Below are positions 33,495 to 41,541 of a stretch of 64,000 nucleotides of DNA, piece after piece. Made by a program: the position numbers and the translations under genes. The stretch covers positions 1 to 64,000 of the forward strand of contig NZ_JAIVAE010000002.1 in NCBI RefSeq assembly GCF_020171785.1, read 5' to 3'. Every line of letters starts with the position of its first letter. Position 1 is the first letter of the stretch. Origin of the DNA: Guptibacillus hwajinpoensis (lineage in GTDB: Bacteria > Bacillota > Bacilli > Bacillales > Guptibacillaceae). The notes beneath the pieces are model-generated. The model was not told where the DNA came from and searched no databases. It saw only the letters and a list, made by a program, of their open reading frames with translations.

Positions 33495-34109
33495 TTGGAC
33501 TTGAACGACATTGAGAGAATGATGATTCATATCAGAATAGAAGGGACAAGTGTTCTTCAGAAACCAGATGACTTAACGATCATCGGGAGAGGAAGAAGTG
33601 CGGTTGTTTTTAAGATCCCGGATACGCAAAAAGTTCTTAAAGTTTTTTATCCTGAATTTGTTCATCTTGCAAGACTTGAAGCATCGATTTATCAAGAGTT
33701 AAACAATAATGAATACTATCCTTCTTTCTATGAAGGAGGAGAGGGATATGTCGTATTAGAATATTTAGAAGGACTGACCTTTTACGAATGTTTAATTCAA
33801 GGAATCGTGATTACAGAGGAAATGATTGCAAAAGTTGATCATGCTCTAAACTACGCGCGTAAGAAGGGGCTAAATCCTTCGGATACGCATCTTCAGAACG
33901 TTATGCTACTATCGAATGGGGAAGTTGGCGTCATTGATGTCGTTCGCTTTCGCCAAAGCAAGGTGTGTACACACTGGGAAGATCTTAAGGTAGCTTATGA
34001 ACGCTTTTACTCATCTCGTTTCTTTCCAAAAAAATATCCAGTGTGGTTCGTGGAGATGATTATTCGCCTTTATCGTAAAGGCTTTATTCGATTGAAAAAA
34101 AGGAAGTGA
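33495..34109 (+). CDS. Small protein kinase-like protein (YrzF-like)
   Basis: The product is 204 residues, starting at TTG 33495 or 33501 after GAAGAGGG. It shows a compact kinase fold: IGRGRSAVVFKI (Gly loop), VLKVFYPE (ATP Lys), YVVLEYLEGLTF (hinge), DTHLQNVMLL (catalytic loop, with HRD replaced by a variant) and VGVIDVVRF in the DFG position. B. subtilis YrzF is a similar short Ser/Thr kinase. Because the loop is atypical, activity is uncertain. It is 7 bases from the AI-2E-family gene and cotranscribed with it. Confidence 0.75.
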   Translation: MDLNDIERMMIHIRIEGTSVLQKPDDLTIIGRGRSAVVFKIPDTQKVLKVFYPEFVHLARLEASIYQELNNNEYYPSFYEGGEGYVVLEYLEGLTFYECLIQGIVITEEMIAKVDHALNYARKKGLNPSDTHLQNVMLLSNGEVGVIDVVRFRQSKVCTHWEDLKVAYERFYSSRFFPKKYPVWFVEMIIRLYRKGFIRLKKRK

Positions 34110-34116
34110 AGACTCA

Positions 34117-35217
34117 GTGCAACAATCGCGCTTATTTCGATTTTTTATTTGGCTTCTTCTTATTTTTACAGTGATTTGGGTTGGCAGTAAGATTGAATTT
34201 ATTTTTCGTCCCCTTGTTATCCTAGTCACAACCTTAGCGTTTCCGATTATTGCAGCAGGAGTGTTTTATTACATTCTACGCCCAGTCATTGCGCTATTAG
34301 AAAAATGGAAAATACCAAGGCCGCTCGGTATTCTTCTCGTTTATCTGGCGCTAGCTGGTGGTGTAACGGGACTTGTTATTAGTATTGGCCCTGTACTTGT
34401 TGAGCAATTTAATAGTCTTGTGAAGGGTGCCCCAACGCTTGTGAATGATTTGCAATCCGCCATTACCGATTGGCAGAGGAATCCGTACATAGCTAGAATT
34501 CTTCAAAGTGAGATGGTTGACATACAGGGGTTGACTGATCGTATTTCTGGTTCAATCGGAGAAATTAGCTCTTCTTTCGGAAATTACATCTTTTCAATCC
34601 TAAATGTTGTCACGAACGTGCTCGTTGGGATTGTTCTTCTTCCATTCATTTTGTTCTTTATGCTGAAAGATGGAAAAAAGCTGATGCCATCCTTACTTCG
34701 AGTCGTTCCTAAAGCCCACCGGAAAGAGGGAGCGAAAATACTAGAAGATATGGATGATGCGCTAAGCGGATTTATCCAGGGACAGTTGATTGTAAGTGTC
34801 TTTATCGGAACGTTTGTTTATATTTGGTATGTTATTATTGATCTTGATTATGCCTTAATCCTTGCGATGATTGCTCTCTTCCTTAACGTTGTCCCATTTA
34901 TCGGTCCGATTATCGGAACAGCACCAGGCGTCATCGTCGGACTGATCCAATCACCGTTAACAGCCCTATGGGTTGTCCTTGGTGTCATTGTGATTCAACA
35001 AATTGAAAGTAATCTTGTCTCACCGCTTGTGATGGGGCGTAAGCTGGATATTCATCCTTTAACGATCATCTTGCTCCTATTGGTGGCCAGTAGTCTTGCA
35101 GGGTTTCTCGGGCTTATTCTCGCCATCCCAACGTACGCAGTACTAAAAGTAATCTTTACTCATACGTATCGCTTAATTAAGCTGCAGCAGCGAGGCAAGC
35201 ATTCAACAAACGAATAA
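34117..35217 (+). CDS. AI-2E family transporter (UPF0118)
   Basis: The product is 366 residues, starting at GTG 34117 with AGGAAGTG upstream. N-terminal helices, a long amphipathic middle (LVKGAPTLVNDLQSAI) and a helical C-terminal half with NVVPFIGPIIGTAPGVIVG and QQIESNLVSPLVMGRKL are the signatures of the YtvI/YrrI/TqsA group. Members include sodium-proton antiporters and putative AI-2 exporters. In a suspected halophile a cation role is plausible but not shown. Confidence 0.87.
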   Translation: MQQSRLFRFFIWLLLIFTVIWVGSKIEFIFRPLVILVTTLAFPIIAAGVFYYILRPVIALLEKWKIPRPLGILLVYLALAGGVTGLVISIGPVLVEQFNSLVKGAPTLVNDLQSAITDWQRNPYIARILQSEMVDIQGLTDRISGSIGEISSSFGNYIFSILNVVTNVLVGIVLLPFILFFMLKDGKKLMPSLLRVVPKAHRKEGAKILEDMDDALSGFIQGQLIVSVFIGTFVYIWYVIIDLDYALILAMIALFLNVVPFIGPIIGTAPGVIVGLIQSPLTALWVVLGVIVIQQIESNLVSPLVMGRKLDIHPLTIILLLLVASSLAGFLGLILAIPTYAVLKVIFTHTYRLIKLQQRGKHSTNE

Positions 35218-35220
35218 ATA

Positions 35221-35252
35221 AAGACAGGTTCGCTAAGCGAACCTGTCTTTTT
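35221..35252. terminator. Bidirectional terminator between AI-2E-type and 3D-domain genes
   Basis: AAGACAGGTTCGCT pairs with AGCGAACCTGTCTT, 14 bp with almost no loop, then TTTTT. Confidence 0.88.
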
Positions 35253-35253
35253 A

Positions 35254-36054
35254 CTATTCAATGACGCGTACCGTTACATCTTTGCGACCCCAGTTAAGGG
35301 CGTTTTGTTGACTAGGAATAAAAACATCAATTCGATTGTGATCGATGTCACCACCGATGTCAGCTGCAATCGCAGTTCCATATCCTTCCACCTCAACAAT
35401 AGAGCCTAGTGGGATTTGATCTGGGTCAACAGCAATCACTTTCGCATCAGGGTATTTTTCTAAATCAATGCCCATCTTCGTCACGCCAGAGCAACCTGTG
35501 CAGTCGGCCGTATAAGCTGTACTTTCAACAGTCATTTCTTTTCCAGCCGCCGACTCAGGTAATGCCATTTGATCTAACGCTCTTCGTGTAGCTGGTCCAG
35601 CAATTCCATCAGCTGCTAGCCCTTTGCTACGCTGAAATTGTTCAACAGTAGCGACCGTTCCTGAACCGTAAATTCCATCGACTTGTCCTTCATAGCCAGC
35701 TTGTTGGAGCTGACTTTGTATATGTATGACCTGTTTTCCGATATCGCCTCTTCTAAGTACTTGAACCGCTTTGTTTGTTTCTGATCCGGCAAGACCATCG
35801 ACTTGCAAATTCCGGCTTTCTTGAAACGCAGCAACCGCATTTTCCGTAATATCACCAAAATAACCTGTAGCTGTGTGGTAAGGAAACATTCCTTTTGTCA
35901 TTAAATAGTTCTGTAGTTCTTTCACATCTTGCCCAGAATTCCCATTTTGCATCGTTCGATCTCCTAATGCCGCTGAAGCAAAGGATGGTGTGGCTACAAA
36001 AATAGCGCTTACGATTAGTAGCGCTGCCACGATTCTCATTTTTTGAATCATCAT
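35254..36054 (-). CDS. Secreted wall protein: two peptidoglycan-binding repeats and a 3D domain
   Basis: The product is 266 residues, ATG 36054 after AAGGAGGAG. A signal peptide ends near SFASAA. Two PG_binding_1 repeats follow (QDVKELQNYL...GYFGDITENAVAAFQ and GKQVIHIQSQL...DGIYGSGTVATVEQFQ), then a C-terminal 3D domain with the three Asp: STAYTAD, IAVDPDQIPLGS and AADIGGDI...RIDVF. Relatives such as YocH and YabE-type muralytic proteins are lytic transglycosylases acting in stationary phase or spore outgrowth. The two cysteines in TADCTGCSG are common in the Bacillus versions. Confidence 0.88.
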   Translation of the reverse strand: MMIQKMRIVAALLIVSAIFVATPSFASAALGDRTMQNGNSGQDVKELQNYLMTKGMFPYHTATGYFGDITENAVAAFQESRNLQVDGLAGSETNKAVQVLRRGDIGKQVIHIQSQLQQAGYEGQVDGIYGSGTVATVEQFQRSKGLAADGIAGPATRRALDQMALPESAAGKEMTVESTAYTADCTGCSGVTKMGIDLEKYPDAKVIAVDPDQIPLGSIVEVEGYGTAIAADIGGDIDHNRIDVFIPSQQNALNWGRKDVTVRVIE

Positions 36055-36242
36055 TTCTCCTCCTTAAATGATTTTACATTACAAGTGAAACCATTCGGCT
36101 AGAAGAAAGGATATTCGACGTTTTATCAACAATATACGACATATTGATTAGAAAAAGACCAGATAATGGAATGGTTGAACGATGAAAAGAGATTCAATTG
36201 GAATTGATCGTTGACTCTTTCACTTAAGAAAAGGAAAATGGA

Positions 36243-36551
36243 ATGCGTATCTATAAGAACGGTTTTACGAAAGGGGAAACGCGTGTTGTGAAAGATCTTG
36301 ACCGAAAGTGGATTCATTTAATTAACATCATCTTAGGAGTCATTATCGTTCCATATTCCATACTTGAATTCGTTGCAGTCCTCAAGTTAGCTGACAATCA
36401 TGACTATTTATTCGTCCCTATTGGGCTACTCGCACTCTGGCTAATCCTGTATCTTGTTCAGTTAAAAAAGAGGAAAACCCTCCTTGTAATGGGCGCTGTT
36501 TTCCTAAATGTGTTCTACTTATTTTTTGTAATCCCACAATTGCTATATTAA
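36243..36551 (+). CDS. Hypothetical three-helix membrane protein
   Basis: The product is 102 residues, ATG 36243 with AAAAGGA upstream. The N-terminus is polar and basic (YKNGFTKGETRVVKDLDRKW), followed by three hydrophobic segments (INIILGVIIVPYSILEFVAV, YLFVPIGLLALWLILYLV, LLVMGAVFLNVFYLFFV). Not recognised. Confidence 0.6.
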   Translation: MRIYKNGFTKGETRVVKDLDRKWIHLINIILGVIIVPYSILEFVAVLKLADNHDYLFVPIGLLALWLILYLVQLKKRKTLLVMGAVFLNVFYLFFVIPQLLY

Positions 36552-36662
36552 AAAACTTTCTGGATCTTCAACATAATGAATACTTTTATGAAAAGCGGGT
36601 ATTGTACTAAAGTGGTCATAGTGATCAACAAAGTACTTAGAAGATAAAGGAGAGGAATTCAA

Positions 36663-37325
36663 ATGACTAAAGTATTAATGGTCGTAACAAATCATACAGA
36701 AATCGATTCAGAACACAAAACAGGGTTATGGCTTGAAGAGTTCGCTGTCCCTTACAACATCTTCAAGGAAAAAGGATATGATATTAAAGTAACTTCGATC
36801 CAGGGTGGCGAAGTTGAACTTGATCCAAATAGTATTCCAGAAGAAGATCCGAAAGAATGGGAAGATGCACAAAACCAGCTTAAGAATACAACAAAGGTAA
36901 CGAAAGAAGACGCGAATAACTTTGATGTTGTGTTCCTACCAGGTGGTCACGGTACGATGTTTGACTTCCCAAATAGTGAAGTTCTTCAGCATATTCTTCA
37001 GGAACAAGCTGAAGCTAATAAAATTATCGGCTCTGTTTGCCACGGTCCTGCTGGACTAGTGAACGTTACGTATAAAGACGGTACTCCTCTTGTAAAAGGG
37101 AAGAAAGTAAGTGCATTTACTGATTCAGAGGAACGTGAAATGGGTCTTGTTGAACAAATGCCATTCTTGCTAGAATCAAAGCTTCGTGAAAAAGGTGCGA
37201 AATTTGAACTAGCGGATAATTGGTCCGTTTTTTCTGTTCGTGACGGTAACTTGATTACAGGACAAAATCCTCAGTCAAGTGAAAGTGCTGCGAATAAAAT
37301 CATTGAAGCAATTGAAGGAAAATAA
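36663..37325 (+). CDS. DJ-1/PfpI-family protein (Hsp31/glyoxalase III-like)
   Basis: The product is 220 residues, ATG 36663 after AAAGGAGAGG. The nucleophile elbow is GSVCHGPAGL, with the catalytic Cys-His pair, and VVFLPGGHGTMFDF carries the second element of the class I amidotransferase-like fold. The start MTKVLMVVTNHTEI and length match Hsp31-type proteins, which act as glutathione-independent glyoxalase III, deglycase or holdase. Role inferred from the family. Monocistronic. Confidence 0.85.
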   Translation: MTKVLMVVTNHTEIDSEHKTGLWLEEFAVPYNIFKEKGYDIKVTSIQGGEVELDPNSIPEEDPKEWEDAQNQLKNTTKVTKEDANNFDVVFLPGGHGTMFDFPNSEVLQHILQEQAEANKIIGSVCHGPAGLVNVTYKDGTPLVKGKKVSAFTDSEEREMGLVEQMPFLLESKLREKGAKFELADNWSVFSVRDGNLITGQNPQSSESAANKIIEAIEGK

Positions 37326-37481
37326 AAATATTCTTATCGTAATAAAGCGAAATGCTTTGATAGAATAAGGATTTAGAAGGAGTGGGCCTGTTTTGGTTCG
37401 CTCCTTTTCTATGTTTGTTCTTTTTTCTAAAGAGGAACAGAGTAAGCAGATGTAGAATGAATGAAGAAGAGGATGATGAGT

Positions 37482-37760
37482 TTGAAATTCATTTTATCTC
37501 ACCCTTTTGTTAAGGTGACACGTAAAATAGAACGGAACGAGCAGAAAACGCTTGAGCAGGAGCACGCTTTAAATTTATACGAAGATCGTATTATCGTTGG
37601 GCAGGATCAATTTGCGATACAAGATGTGTTTGACATGTCATATCGTTTTCAATCAACTCTTTATGGCTTTTTATACCTTCATACCAATCGTGGTGTGGTG
37701 ACATTTATAATTAAAAAGGATCCAACGGTTTTTATTAATGAGTACCGAAAGCTCATATAA
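37482..37760 (+). CDS. Hypothetical PH-like small protein
   Basis: The product is 92 residues from TTG 37482, preceded by GAAGAGG; an in-frame ATG at 37461 is possible but has a poor site. The middle is beta rich (ALNLYEDRIIVGQDQFAIQDVFDMSYRF, then GFLYLHTNRGVVTFII) and ends with a helix (DPTVFINEYRKL), which recalls bacterial PH-like domains. No firm family. Confidence 0.55.
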   Translation: MKFILSHPFVKVTRKIERNEQKTLEQEHALNLYEDRIIVGQDQFAIQDVFDMSYRFQSTLYGFLYLHTNRGVVTFIIKKDPTVFINEYRKLI

Positions 37761-37841
37761 GGTATAGGAAGCAAATTGAAAAAATAAATTAACTATAGCT
37801 TTGTTTAATGAAATTGAAATGAGAGAAGGGGGTAGGTTGTG

Positions 37842-38708
37842 ATGGGGATCGACAAAAGGGTAGTGCTTTCTAATGGCGTTAAAATGCCTTGTTTAGGCTA
37901 CGGTGTTTTTAAAATGAGCGATGAAGAAGTAATTAAAGGTGTTAAGGTTGCTCTAGAAACAGGCTATCGAGGAATTGATACGGCTTCTTATTATGAAAAT
38001 GAAGAAGCGGTTGGAATGGCGATAAAGGACTCGGGCGTTCCGAGGGAGGAAATCTTTCTTACTTCTAAAGTCTGGAATGACGAACAGGGATATAACGCTA
38101 CATTAGCCGCGTTTGAGCGGTCGCTTGAGCGCCTCGGCACTGATTATCTCGATCTTTACTTAGTTCATTGGCCCGTACCGCACTTATTCCTTGAAACATG
38201 GCAGGCGTTAGAAAAGCTCTATCATGAGGGGAAAGTTTGTGCAATTGGTGTTAGCAATTTTGAAACCCATCATCTTGAAGCCATTTCTCGGATCTCAACT
38301 GTGACACCGGTGCTCAATCAAATTGAGCTACATCCGGAATTAATTCAAGGCGAACTGCGAGATTATTGCCGATCAAAAGGAATCCGAGTTCAAGCATGGT
38401 CTCCGTTAAAGAGGGGGCAGGTGCTAAGTCATTCTGTTATTCAAGCTATCAGCGATCGTTATGGGAAAACCCCTGCTCAAGTTGTGATTAGATGGTGCTT
38501 ACAACATGACCTTCTTTTAAATGTAAAATCAACTCGTGAAGAACGAATTAAAGAAAATGCAGACGTGTACGATTTCCAATTGACGGATGAAGAGATGACA
38601 TCGATTGATTCCCTTCATGTAAATAGTCGTATCGCCCATCATCCAGATCATCTGGATTTTTATGAAAGAACGGTTCCGGGTTTTAAAAAATCAAAATCTA
38701 CCACCTAA
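37842..38708 (+). CDS. Aldo/keto reductase
   Basis: The product is 288 residues, ATG 37842 with GGGGGTAGG upstream. The catalytic tetrad is visible: Asp in YRGIDTASYY (with Tyr following), Lys in FLTSKVW and His in LYLVHWPVP. IGVSNFETHHLEAI and VLNQIELHPE are NADPH-binding and active-site elements. It is close to B. subtilis YvgN and YtbE, which reduce glyoxal, methylglyoxal and other carbonyls. It follows the DJ-1 gene, so a shared theme of reactive carbonyl clearance is possible. Confidence 0.9.
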   Translation: MGIDKRVVLSNGVKMPCLGYGVFKMSDEEVIKGVKVALETGYRGIDTASYYENEEAVGMAIKDSGVPREEIFLTSKVWNDEQGYNATLAAFERSLERLGTDYLDLYLVHWPVPHLFLETWQALEKLYHEGKVCAIGVSNFETHHLEAISRISTVTPVLNQIELHPELIQGELRDYCRSKGIRVQAWSPLKRGQVLSHSVIQAISDRYGKTPAQVVIRWCLQHDLLLNVKSTREERIKENADVYDFQLTDEEMTSIDSLHVNSRIAHHPDHLDFYERTVPGFKKSKSTT

Positions 38709-38735
38709 AAAAGACGCCATTGGCGCCTTTTTTTT
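38709..38735. terminator. Terminator after the aldo/keto reductase
   Basis: AAAGACGCCA pairs with TGGCGCCTTT (one mismatch), then a T-run of at least six; convergent with the cupin gene. Confidence 0.8.
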
Positions 38736-38741
38736 GTGGAA

Positions 38742-39242
38742 CTATTGTTTTGTCCAGCTTTTTTTTAAGGGCCCATCCACTCCGAAAATGGGATCGAATT
38801 CAGGTACAGGCACATTTTGAATGTTCTTAAGAACCGTAGGACGCTCATTTGGCTCCCCAGTTCTAAGATCGTGATCGCGGCCATCTGGATAGGCGCCGAC
38901 AACGAGAAAATCGGAGGAAGCTTGTTCTCTTTTGTGACCAACTCCTGCGGGTATGACAACAACGTCTCCTTCCTCGACACGAATCGTTTCTCCTTTTTCA
39001 CCCCCGAACGTAATCGAAGCGTCTCCTTTTACAATACCAAGTACTTCGTGTGTGTTGCTGTGGTAGTGGTGATAAGGAAAAACGCCATTTTGCCATGCGT
39101 TCGTCCACTTGTTCTTGTTAAAAAGGGCCATCGCATCGCGGTTTTCTAAAGCAGCATGATAAAGGGTAAGAGGGTAGAAAGCGTTGTTTGGAATCTTGCC
39201 GTCATCATCAAAGTAAAGCGTTTTAATCATTTCTTTCTTCAT
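38742..39242 (-). CDS. Cupin-domain protein, YjlB-like
   Basis: The product is 166 residues, ATG 39242 with GAAGGAGTG upstream. It contains the two cupin motifs: HHYHSNTHEVLGIVKG (metal His, His and Glu) and GDVVVIPAGVGHKRE (last His). The start, FDDDGKIPNNAFYPLTLY, is typical of YjlB proteins. Their substrate is unknown. Confidence 0.8.
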   Translation of the reverse strand: MKKEMIKTLYFDDDGKIPNNAFYPLTLYHAALENRDAMALFNKNKWTNAWQNGVFPYHHYHSNTHEVLGIVKGDASITFGGEKGETIRVEEGDVVVIPAGVGHKREQASSDFLVVGAYPDGRDHDLRTGEPNERPTVLKNIQNVPVPEFDPIFGVDGPLKKSWTKQ

Positions 39243-39374
39243 GTCATCACTCCTTCTTTCATATGTATACGTTTTTAAGTAAAGTGAAACATGAGCGTTT
39301 AGGAAATGGAGTGAAGGGAATTTACCTACGAATCAATCCTTCCCCCTTAGGTTGAAAAAAGCTGAGCTTTGGAG

Positions 39375-39434
39375 TTGACTAACTTGTCTATACAAGATAG
39401 ACTACAAATTGAAACATGAACTTGTCTATACAAG
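39375..39434 (+). promoter_or_regulatory. Promoter of the tre operon with two TreR-type operators
   Basis: Two identical 14-bp palindromes, CTTGTCTATACAAG, lie at 39383-39396 and 39421-39434, 38 bp apart. TTGACT (39375-39380) and TAGACT (39398-39403) with a 17-bp spacer form a promoter. Operator 1 fills that spacer and operator 2 covers the early transcribed region, which explains repression. TreR of B. subtilis binds similar palindromes; binding here is inferred from the treR gene in the same operon. Confidence 0.8.
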
Positions 39435-39446
39435 ATGTTAAATAAA

Positions 39447-39460
39447 TGAAAGCGGTTGAA
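39447..39460 (+). promoter_or_regulatory. Possible CcpA (cre) site
   Basis: TGAAAGCGGTTGAA matches the cre consensus at all but two positions and lies between operator 2 and the first tre gene. Catabolite repression of trehalose genes is known in Bacillus. The match is imperfect. Confidence 0.35.
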
Positions 39461-39474
39461 AGGAGAAGATATCA

Positions 39475-39972
39475 ATGTTAAAAAAACTATTTGGTAAAAA
39501 GGAAAAACCTTCGGAAGAGGTTATCTATGCTCCATTAAACGGTAAGGTTGTTGAACTTGAAACGGTTCCTGATCCGACATTTTCACAAAAAATGATGGGA
39601 GACGGTGTTGCGATCGAACCGACAGATGGCAAAGTTGTATCACCGGTAAACGGTAAGGTTATTCAATTTTTCCACACAAAGCATGCTGTTGGGATTGAGT
39701 CTGAATCAGGTCTTGAGATCTTGATCCATGTTGGTCTTGAAACAGTTGGCATGGGTGGCGAAGGTTTTGAAGGTCATGTGAAAGAAGGCGACAAAGTAAA
39801 AGTTGGCGATCCACTTATTACTGTTGACCTTGATCTTGTGAAAGAAAAAGCAGCAAGTACCATTACGCCTGTCATTATTACAAATGCAGATGTTCTTGAA
39901 AATGTTGAGAAAAAATACTCAGCTGGTGCTTCAAATGAAACAGAAATTATGACTACGAAAGTAAAAGGTTAA
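39475..39972 (+). CDS. PTS glucose-type IIA protein of the trehalose operon
   Basis: The product is 165 residues. It has the IIA-Glc fold marks: H70 in HTKHAVGI and the phosphorylated H85 in [12 protein letters not shown], and ends with a tail lacking other domains. The start ATG 39475 follows AAAGGAGAAG. TreP of B. subtilis has no IIA domain and borrows one from another permease. Here a separate IIA is the first gene of the tre operon and would phosphorylate TreP. Confidence 0.9.
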   Translation: MLKKLFGKKEKPSEEVIYAPLNGKVVELETVPDPTFSQKMMGDGVAIEPTDGKVVSPVNGKVIQFFHTKHAVGIESESGLEILIHVGLETVGMGGEGFEGHVKEGDKVKVGDPLITVDLDLVKEKAASTITPVIITNADVLENVEKKYSAGASNETEIMTTKVKG

Positions 39973-39981
39973 AGGCATGTA

Positions 39982-40015
39982 ACTTAGAGAGTACTGTTCA
40001 ACGTGCTCTCTAAGT
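39982..40015 (+). terminator. Intercistronic hairpin between IIA and treP
   Basis: ACTTAGAGAG pairs with CTCTCTAAGT around a 14-base loop; a T-run (CTTTTTTA) follows a few bases on. It may act as a partial terminator or RNA-stability element setting a high IIA to TreP ratio. Confidence 0.5.
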
Positions 40016-40046
40016 AAATAGCTTTTTTACTAAGGGGGAAGAAAAC

Positions 40047-41450
40047 ATGGCGATTAATCGAGAGTCGGTTGAACACATTCTTGAAGCCATTGGTGGAAAA
40101 GAAAATATTTCGACCGCCACACATTGTGTGACTCGTCTGCGTCTTGTCTTACATGACGAAAGTAAAGTTGATACAAAAGCATTAGAAGAGAACGAACTTG
40201 TGAAAGGATCATTTTCGGCTAATGGACAGTTCCAGGTAGTTATTGGACAGGGAACGGTTGATAAAGTATTTAAGATTTTTGCAGAGTTGGCAGAAATTGA
40301 AAGCGCGTCCAAACAGGATGTAAAGGATGCGGCAGCAAGTAAACAAAACATCCTTCAGCGCGGCGTGAAGACGCTAGCCGACATTTTTATTCCGATTTTG
40401 CCTGCAATCGTAACAGCTGGCTTGCTTCTTGGGATTAATAATATTCTCACAGCGCCAGATATTTTCTTTAGCGATCCGCTAGTCGAAGTCTATCCGCAAT
40501 GGGCTGATTTAGCGAGTATTATTAACCTGATTGCCAATACAGCCTTCGTCTTTTTACCAGGTCTGATCGGTTGGTCAGCCGCCAAGCAATTTGGCGGAAG
40601 TCCATTGCTCGGTATTGTTCTTGGTCTCATTCTCGTGCATCCGGACTTACTGAATGCATGGGCATACGGTGAGGCAGACGATATTCCAACATGGAACTTA
40701 TTCGGACTAGAAATTGAGAAAATCGGGTATCAAGGTCAAGTATTACCGGTACTCGTATCGGCATATATCCTAGCGAAAATTGAAACGTTTTTAAACAAGC
40801 GCATACCAGATTCCATTCAGATGCTAATCGTAGCTCCTGTTGCGCTACTCGTCACTGGTTTTCTTGCGTTTACGCTTATTGGGCCCGTTACATTTTGGAT
40901 TGCCAATCTCTTAACAGATGGCTTTATTGGCCTATTTGATTTTGCACCAGCCATTGGTGGACTAGTCTACGGTGCGCTGTATGCGCCGCTTGTTATTACA
41001 GGAATGCACCATACGTTCCTTGCTGTTGACTTACAGTTAATTGGTAGTACGGGCAGCACGTTCTTATGGCCAATGCTTGCTTTATCAAATATTGCGCAGG
41101 GTGCAGCTGCACTTGCGATGATGTTGATTACACGTAATGAAAAAACAAAAGGTCTTGCAGGAACGTCAGCTGTATCTGCCTTTCTTGGTGTGACCGAGCC
41201 CGCGTTGTTCGGGGTGAACTTACGCTTTAAATTCCCATTCTTCGCTGCGATAATCGGATCAGCGATTGCTGGTCTTGTTATTACCGTAAGTGGTGTTGAA
41301 GCAACATCGATTGGTGTTGGCGGTATACCAGGATTCCTTTCCATTTTTAAAGAATACTGGGGTGCTTTCTTTACAGGTATGGCTATTGCGCTTGTAGTGC
41401 CGTTTATTTTAACATTTTTATATGGAAAAGTAAGAAAAGTAAGCGAGTAA
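40047..41450 (+). CDS. treP: PTS trehalose transporter subunit IIBC
   Basis: The product is 467 residues. The IIB domain (about 1-90) carries the phosphorylated C27 in ATHCVTRLRL. The IIC domain begins at about 105 (KTLADIFIPILPAIVTAGLLLG) and has the sugar-binding region GLVYGALYAPLVITGMHHTF and FLGVTEPALFGVNLR. It imports trehalose as trehalose-6-phosphate. It lies between its own IIA and the phosphotrehalase gene, which supports trehalose over sucrose as substrate. Confidence 0.92.
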   Translation: MAINRESVEHILEAIGGKENISTATHCVTRLRLVLHDESKVDTKALEENELVKGSFSANGQFQVVIGQGTVDKVFKIFAELAEIESASKQDVKDAAASKQNILQRGVKTLADIFIPILPAIVTAGLLLGINNILTAPDIFFSDPLVEVYPQWADLASIINLIANTAFVFLPGLIGWSAAKQFGGSPLLGIVLGLILVHPDLLNAWAYGEADDIPTWNLFGLEIEKIGYQGQVLPVLVSAYILAKIETFLNKRIPDSIQMLIVAPVALLVTGFLAFTLIGPVTFWIANLLTDGFIGLFDFAPAIGGLVYGALYAPLVITGMHHTFLAVDLQLIGSTGSTFLWPMLALSNIAQGAAALAMMLITRNEKTKGLAGTSAVSAFLGVTEPALFGVNLRFKFPFFAAIIGSAIAGLVITVSGVEATSIGVGGIPGFLSIFKEYWGAFFTGMAIALVVPFILTFLYGKVRKVSE

Positions 41451-41453
41451 AGA

Positions 41454-41509
41454 AAAGGAGCGATATCATCTGGTGCGTAGTAGCTCCGATGGTATCGCCT
41501 TTGTTTTTA
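41454..41509 (+). terminator. Hairpin between treP and treA
   Basis: AAAGGAGCGATATCATC pairs imperfectly with GATGGTATCGCCTTT, followed by GTTTTTAA. Since treA needs expression, it is likely a leaky terminator or stabilising element. Confidence 0.45.
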
Positions 41510-41541
41510 ACTATTTAATCTAATAATAGGAGTGGAATCAG

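Noticed and set aside
35221-35252. Third copy of the OFA/FdhF leader motif (GACAGGTTCGCTA)
   Set aside because: The match arises within a perfect terminator palindrome between convergent genes and lacks the flanking helix and CTGCTAA block.
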